A stretch of DNA of 7,566 nucleotides from positions 1 through 7,566 of the forward strand of contig CALWYA010000073.1 in the NCBI GenBank assembly GCA_944385645.1, read 5' to 3'. Origin of the DNA: an uncultured Oscillospiraceae bacterium (GTDB lineage Bacteria > Bacillota > Clostridia > Oscillospirales > Oscillospiraceae). Under the pieces are notes generated by a model. The model was not told where the DNA came from and ran no database searches. It worked only from the letters and a program-made list of their open reading frames with translations. Both the position numbers and the translations under genes were made by a program. Shown piece after piece: positions 4,984-7,566 of the stretch (positions are counted from its first letter, which is position 1; each line of letters opens with the position of its first letter).

Positions 4984-5514
4984 ATGTCCAAATCCAAGTT
5001 TCCCCTGCGCGACCTGACCTTTGCCGCCATCCTGGCGGCGGTGTACACCGTCCTGACGGTGACCCTGCCCATCCCCCAGTACCTGGGCATCCAGTGCCGG
5101 CTGTCCGAGGCGTTCACCGTCCTGCCCTTCCTGTTTCCGGCGGCCACTCCGGGACTGGTGGTGGGCTGCTTCATCGCCAACCTGTTCTCCCCCTTCGCCC
5201 TGGATATGGTGTTCGGCACCGCCGCCACCCTGCTGGCCTGCTGGCTGACCCGGCGGATGCCCAACCGCTGGCTGGCCTCCCTGCCCCCGGTGGTGTGCAA
5301 CGCCGTCATCGTGGGGGCGGAGTGCGCCTGGTACCAGACCGGCTTCGGCCCGGGCTTCGGCGCGGCCTACGCCTTCAACGCCTTCACCGTGGGGGTGGGG
5401 GAGCTGGCCGCCTGTGTGGCGCTGGGACAGCTGCTGCTGTCCGCCCTGCCCCGGGTGTCCGCCCTGCGGGCCTATATCCCCGCCGACCGCCTGCCCGCCG
5501 GCGTCCGGGCCTGA
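4984..5514 (+). CDS. queT: QueT-family transporter (putative queuosine-precursor uptake)
   Basis: A 176-residue hydrophobic protein with about five to six membrane segments (about 10-29, 41-68, 73-91, 99-118, 127-156). It carries the family's hallmark pattern: a first helix with AAVYTVLT, then IQCRLSEAFTVLPF (36-49), PGLVVGCFIANL (56-67), LDMVFGTAATLLA (73-85) and PPVVCNAVIVG (101-111). QueT proteins are predicted to be the substrate-binding membrane (S) component for queuosine precursors such as preQ1, working with shared ECF-type energy modules that are not in this window. The ATG at 4984 is set by GGAGG (4972-4976), 7 bases upstream across a T-run. It is a single-gene unit with its own terminator at 5533. 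Substrate assignment rests on family resemblance; no preQ1 riboswitch was recognised to confirm it. Confidence 0.82.
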   Translation: MSKSKFPLRDLTFAAILAAVYTVLTVTLPIPQYLGIQCRLSEAFTVLPFLFPAATPGLVVGCFIANLFSPFALDMVFGTAATLLACWLTRRMPNRWLASLPPVVCNAVIVGAECAWYQTGFGPGFGAAYAFNAFTVGVGELAACVALGQLLLSALPRVSALRAYIPADRLPAGVRA

Positions 5515-5532
5515 AAACGCGATAACCGCTCC

Positions 5533-5563
5533 GCGCCCCGCCGGTCCCCGGCGGGGCGCTTTT
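5533..5563 (+). terminator. Intrinsic terminator after the queT-like gene
   Basis: A perfect 12-bp GC stem (5533-5544 with 5548-5559), loop TCC, is followed by TTTT (5560-5563). It begins 18 bases after the stop codon. Confidence 0.85.
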
Positions 5564-5682
5564 GCCGGCCGGGGCAGCCCCTGGCGGTGGCGAGGCCGGA
5601 AAAGCGGAAAAATCGGGGAGAAACCCCAAAACCCGCCCAATCTCCGGGAGAAAATCGGGGAAAATTGTCACCGATTCGTAAC

Positions 5683-5710
5683 TTGCTTTTTTATTGAAAT
5701 GTGGTATTCT
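5683..5710 (+). promoter_or_regulatory. Extended -10 promoter of the lipoprotein pair
   Basis: TATTCT (5705-5710, 4/6 match) is preceded by TG at 5702-5703, an extended -10. The best -35 match is weak, TTGCTT (5683-5688), with a 16-base spacer. The region around 5661-5716 is locally AT-rich in an otherwise GC-rich window, supporting a promoter here. The start of transcription would be near 5717. Confidence 0.55.
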
Positions 5711-5782
5711 GTTAACCGTGTGGAAATTCGACCGGGCCCGACGGCGTTCCCGTCCCCGGTCTGACTGACATAGGAGGTTTGC

Positions 5783-6712
5783 ATGGTATCACGTTCCCGT
5801 CCCGCCCGGCTGGCCGCCGCGGCGCTGCTGGCCGCCCTGGCCCTCTCCCTGACCGCCTGCCAGCGGATCGACCGCTCCGCCCCGCTGCCGGAGGGCTCCT
5901 CCTCCGCCGACCAGTCGGCCCAGGAGGTCCTGGCCCCCCAGCCCGACGCCTCCGCCCCCGACCAGAGCGCCCCCGACGAGGGCGCCCCTGTCCCGGAGGA
6001 GCCGCAGCAGGTCCAGCCCCAGGTCCCGGCCTACGACTTCTCCCAGCCCGCCCCCCAGTCGGAGCCGGTGGACAACAGCTACTTTGACGACGCCGCCTTT
6101 GTGGGCGACTCCCGCACCGACGGCTTCATGATCTACAGCGGCATCGGCACCGGCACGAACCTGACCTCCAACGGCCTGTCCATCTTCAAGCTGGAGGAGA
6201 AGAAGGCCTTGACCATCGACGGGGTGGAGTACACCCTGCTGGAGGCCCTGGCCCTGGAGCAGTACGGCAAGGTCTATCTGTCCCTGGGGGTCAACGAGCT
6301 GGGCTATTTCGACGACCAGGGCTTCTATGACAACTACTGCAAGGCCATCGACGAAATCCGCAAGCTCCAGCCTAACGCCGTCATCTACATCCAGGGGCTC
6401 ATCCCCCTGAACGAGGAGCAGATCGCCGCCACCACCGGCCGGACCTATCTGACCAACGACCACCTGCGGGTCTACAACGACCTGATGAAGCAGGCGGCCC
6501 AGGAGAAACAGGTGGTCTATCTGGACCTGTACTCGGTGTTCGTGGACGAGAACGGCGCCCTCCCCGCCGAGGGCAGCCACGACGGCGTCCACCTGTCCAA
6601 GGAGTACTGCCAGCGGTGGCTGGAGTACCTCAAGACCCACACCGTGGACTTCGACACCCTGTACCCCGGCGGCGTGGCCGGCGCGGAGGGCGACGCCGCC
6701 CAGACTACCTGA
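5783..6712 (+). CDS. SGNH/GDSL-type hydrolase lipoprotein
   Basis: A 309-residue exported protein. Residues 1-25 are a signal peptide with basic residues, then an Ala/Leu core, ending in a lipobox LTAC (23-26), so Cys26 should be lipid-anchored to the outer face of the membrane. A low-complexity Pro/Gln/Asp/Ser linker (27-95) precedes the catalytic domain. The SGNH signatures are FVGDSRTDG with Ser110 as nucleophile, LGVNEL with Asn171, and HDGVHLS with Asp267 and His270 as the remaining catalytic residues. Such enzymes usually add or remove acyl groups from esters, often on cell-wall polysaccharides; the substrate is not determined. The ATG follows AGGAGG (5772-5777) by 5 bases. The next lipoprotein gene begins 14 bases after the stop, so the two are probably one operon. 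In related bacteria, SGNH and DUF4358 genes tend to occur with MBOAT acyltransferases; none is seen here. Confidence 0.87.
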   Translation: MVSRSRPARLAAAALLAALALSLTACQRIDRSAPLPEGSSSADQSAQEVLAPQPDASAPDQSAPDEGAPVPEEPQQVQPQVPAYDFSQPAPQSEPVDNSYFDDAAFVGDSRTDGFMIYSGIGTGTNLTSNGLSIFKLEEKKALTIDGVEYTLLEALALEQYGKVYLSLGVNELGYFDDQGFYDNYCKAIDEIRKLQPNAVIYIQGLIPLNEEQIAATTGRTYLTNDHLRVYNDLMKQAAQEKQVVYLDLYSVFVDENGALPAEGSHDGVHLSKEYCQRWLEYLKTHTVDFDTLYPGGVAGAEGDAAQTT

Positions 6713-6726
6713 TAGGAGCGATGAAG

Positions 6727-7200
6727 ATGAAAAAGATCGTAAGTCTTGTCCTGGCCCTGGTCCTCACTCTGGCCCTGACCGCCTGCGGCGGCGGGGAGAG
6801 CGAACAGTCCGCCTATTCCCCCGACCAGGTCCAGGCCATGGCCGACGCCGGCGCCTTCTCCGAGACGCTGGAGGAGCTGGACGGGGACACCGCCTTTGCC
6901 CTGTACCGGCTGGCCGACTACGGCCTGAGCCGGGAGGACCTGACCGACTGCGCCGTGCTGCGCTCCTCCGGGGCCACCTGTGAGGAGGGGGCCGTGCTGG
7001 TCTTTGCCGGGGAGGATCAGGCCGACCAGGGGCGCAAGGCCCTGGAGAGCTATGTCCAGAACCAGATCACCTCCAACCGGGACTACCGCCCCGCCGAGAT
7101 CCCCAAGCTGGAGTCCGCCCTGGTCTCCTGCCAGGGGAACACCGTGCTGCTGGTGGTGGCCAACGACTACGAGGCCGCCCAGGGGGCGCTGGAGGGCTGA
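6727..7200 (+). CDS. DUF4358-family lipoprotein
   Basis: A 157-residue predicted lipoprotein. The signal peptide MKKIVSLVLALVLTLALTAC ends in a lipobox LTAC (17-20), with Cys20 the lipidated residue, followed by a GGGESEQS spacer. The remaining domain resembles DUF4358: YRLADYGLSREDLTDCAVLR, then the EEGAVLVFAGEDQADQGRKA helix and strand region, a basic helix, and a closing QGNTVLLVVANDYEAA strand. The function of this family is unknown. Two in-frame ATGs lie close together. The second (6727) is preferred because AGGAG (6714-6718) is 8 bases before it but only 2 bases before the first (6721). It follows the SGNH lipoprotein gene by 14 bases with no promoter between, suggesting joint work at the cell surface. 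Confidence 0.82.
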   Translation: MKKIVSLVLALVLTLALTACGGGESEQSAYSPDQVQAMADAGAFSETLEELDGDTAFALYRLADYGLSREDLTDCAVLRSSGATCEEGAVLVFAGEDQADQGRKALESYVQNQITSNRDYRPAEIPKLESALVSCQGNTVLLVVANDYEAAQGALEG

Positions 7201-7210
7201 GCGAATTTTC

Positions 7211-7253
7211 CATAAAAGACCGAGGACCTGTGCCGGCCGGCACAGGTCCTTTT
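7211..7253. terminator. Bidirectional terminator between convergent genes
   Basis: A perfect 28-base palindrome (7223-7250) folds into a 12-bp stem with a GGCC loop. On the plus strand it is followed by TTTT (7250-7253). On the minus strand it is followed, after CGG, by TCTTTTATGG (complement of 7211-7220). It therefore can stop transcription from both sides, as expected between the DUF4358 gene and the minus-strand gene to the right. Confidence 0.85.
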
Positions 7254-7269
7254 GCTCTGTCTGCTGGGT

Positions 7270-7506
7270 TCAGCCGCAGCCGCCGCAGGCGGCGCAGGCG
7301 GAGGGGGCCGCGGCGCAGCCCCCCAGGGCGGTCTCCCGCAGCTCGATGGGGAGGCGCCGGCCCACGGCGTACATAGCGTCCAGCATCTCGTCAAAGGGGA
7401 TGAGCTGGCGCACGCCGCTCAGGGCCAGCTCGGCGGCGATGAGGGCGTTGGCCACCCCGGCGGCGTTGCGGTTCTGGCAGGGGTACTCCACCAGGCCCCC
7501 TCCCGG
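7270..7506 (-). pseudogene. sdaAA: L-serine dehydratase (Fe-S), alpha chain: C-terminal fragment only
   Basis: Read on the minus strand, about 79 codons give GGLVEYPCQNRNAAGVANAL, then LIPFDEMLDAMYAVGRRLP and ELRETALGG. These are the conserved closing parts of iron-sulfur-dependent L-serine ammonia-lyase alpha chains, which convert serine to pyruvate and ammonia. The PCxxRN cysteine is a typical cluster ligand. The tail is unusually Cys-rich (C-x6-C-x2-C-x2-C then Gly, stop), so further Fe-S or metal contacts are possible. Homology is visible only to about 7506. Upstream in this frame the family's expected sequence is missing and a TAA stop occurs at 7534-7536. The gene is thus cut off, either by an insertion or rearrangement or by an assembly join. 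GTG at 7489-7491 is unlikely to be a true start, because it lies inside a conserved motif. Confidence 0.6.
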
Positions 7507-7566
7507 TTCTCCACGGCAAAGATCAAAGGCGGCTTACACAGACCGGCCTGTTTCAGAAACGCAGCC
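7507..7566 (-). other. Unrelated-looking coding-like sequence at the right edge
   Basis: On the minus strand, a frame different from the serine dehydratase frame is open from the window edge and reads AAFLKQAGLCKPPLIFAVEN then REG. It uses codons such as GCT, TTT, TTG, CCT and TGT, which are rarer in the surrounding genes. The stretch is also less GC-rich. It runs into the serine dehydratase fragment out of frame. I do not recognise the protein; it may be the end of an inserted mobile element or a contig artefact. Confidence 0.35.

Noticed and set aside
4391..5525. Open frames through the 139-bp repeat (plus 4752-5525, minus 4391-4966 and 4600-4827)
   Set aside because: The repeat length is not divisible by 3, the four differences show no coding pattern, there are no ribosome binding sites, and the plus-strand frame overlaps the transporter gene out of frame.
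5789..6640. A 283-codon minus-strand frame opposite the SGNH gene
   Set aside because: It is an antisense shadow with Val/Gly/Leu/Gln bias, no motif and no ribosome binding site.
6616..6726. A longer DUF4358 protein starting at 6616 or 6721
   Set aside because: 6616 overlaps the SGNH gene and destroys the signal peptide; 6721 leaves only 2 bases to the ribosome binding site, whereas 6727 leaves 8.

Overview
The window is very GC-rich (third codon positions almost always G or C), with strong AGGAGG-type ribosome binding sites. Gene content is typical of anaerobic gut Firmicutes: a PaaK-ACT pair, a BlaI/M56 operon, a QueT-family transporter, a DUF4358 lipoprotein and an Fe-S serine dehydratase. 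Codon use, gene content and the abundant GTAGGGGCG-type and CCTCCC..GGGAGG-type palindromic repeats suggest a high-GC Oscillospiraceae member (Flavonifractor/Lawsonibacter/Pseudoflavonifractor-like). This placement is inference; no marker gene is present.

Layout. Bases 1-616 hold the last codons of a phenylacetate-CoA ligase, a tandem-ACT-domain protein and a strong terminator. Bases 617-1380 contain no credible gene. They are a dense island of palindromic repeats: composite GTAGGGGCG elements, two inverted pairs of REP-like units, one near-perfect cloverleaf and a 69-bp tandem pair. Bases 1385-4540 are a self-contained operon: an extended -10 promoter with two identical-architecture dyads (AGGTTTA-N6-TAAACTT), a BlaI/MecI-type repressor, two adjacent paralogous M56 (BlaR1/MecR1-like) membrane metalloproteases, and a terminator. 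Bases 4541-4983 hold a predicted promoter, a small inverted repeat and a 139-bp unit repeated in tandem (2.1 copies), leading to a QueT-family transporter gene (4984-5514) with its own terminator. Bases 5700-7253 carry a promoter, an SGNH-hydrolase lipoprotein, a DUF4358 lipoprotein and a bidirectional terminator. On the minus strand at the right edge is only the C-terminal part of an L-serine dehydratase alpha chain. Its homology stops abruptly near 7506, where unrelated-looking sequence begins.

How the genes work together. By family knowledge, the BlaI-M56-M56 operon should be an autoregulated sensor: an M56 protease senses an extracytoplasmic signal and relieves BlaI repression at the two operators. 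Neither protease has a penicillin-binding sensor domain. Each instead has a short, different C-terminal ectodomain of about 95 residues on a highly conserved core, so the signal is unlikely to be captured the way BlaR1 captures beta-lactams. No target gene other than the operon itself is visible here. The two lipoprotein genes are 14 bases apart and probably co-transcribed; they look like cell-envelope functions.
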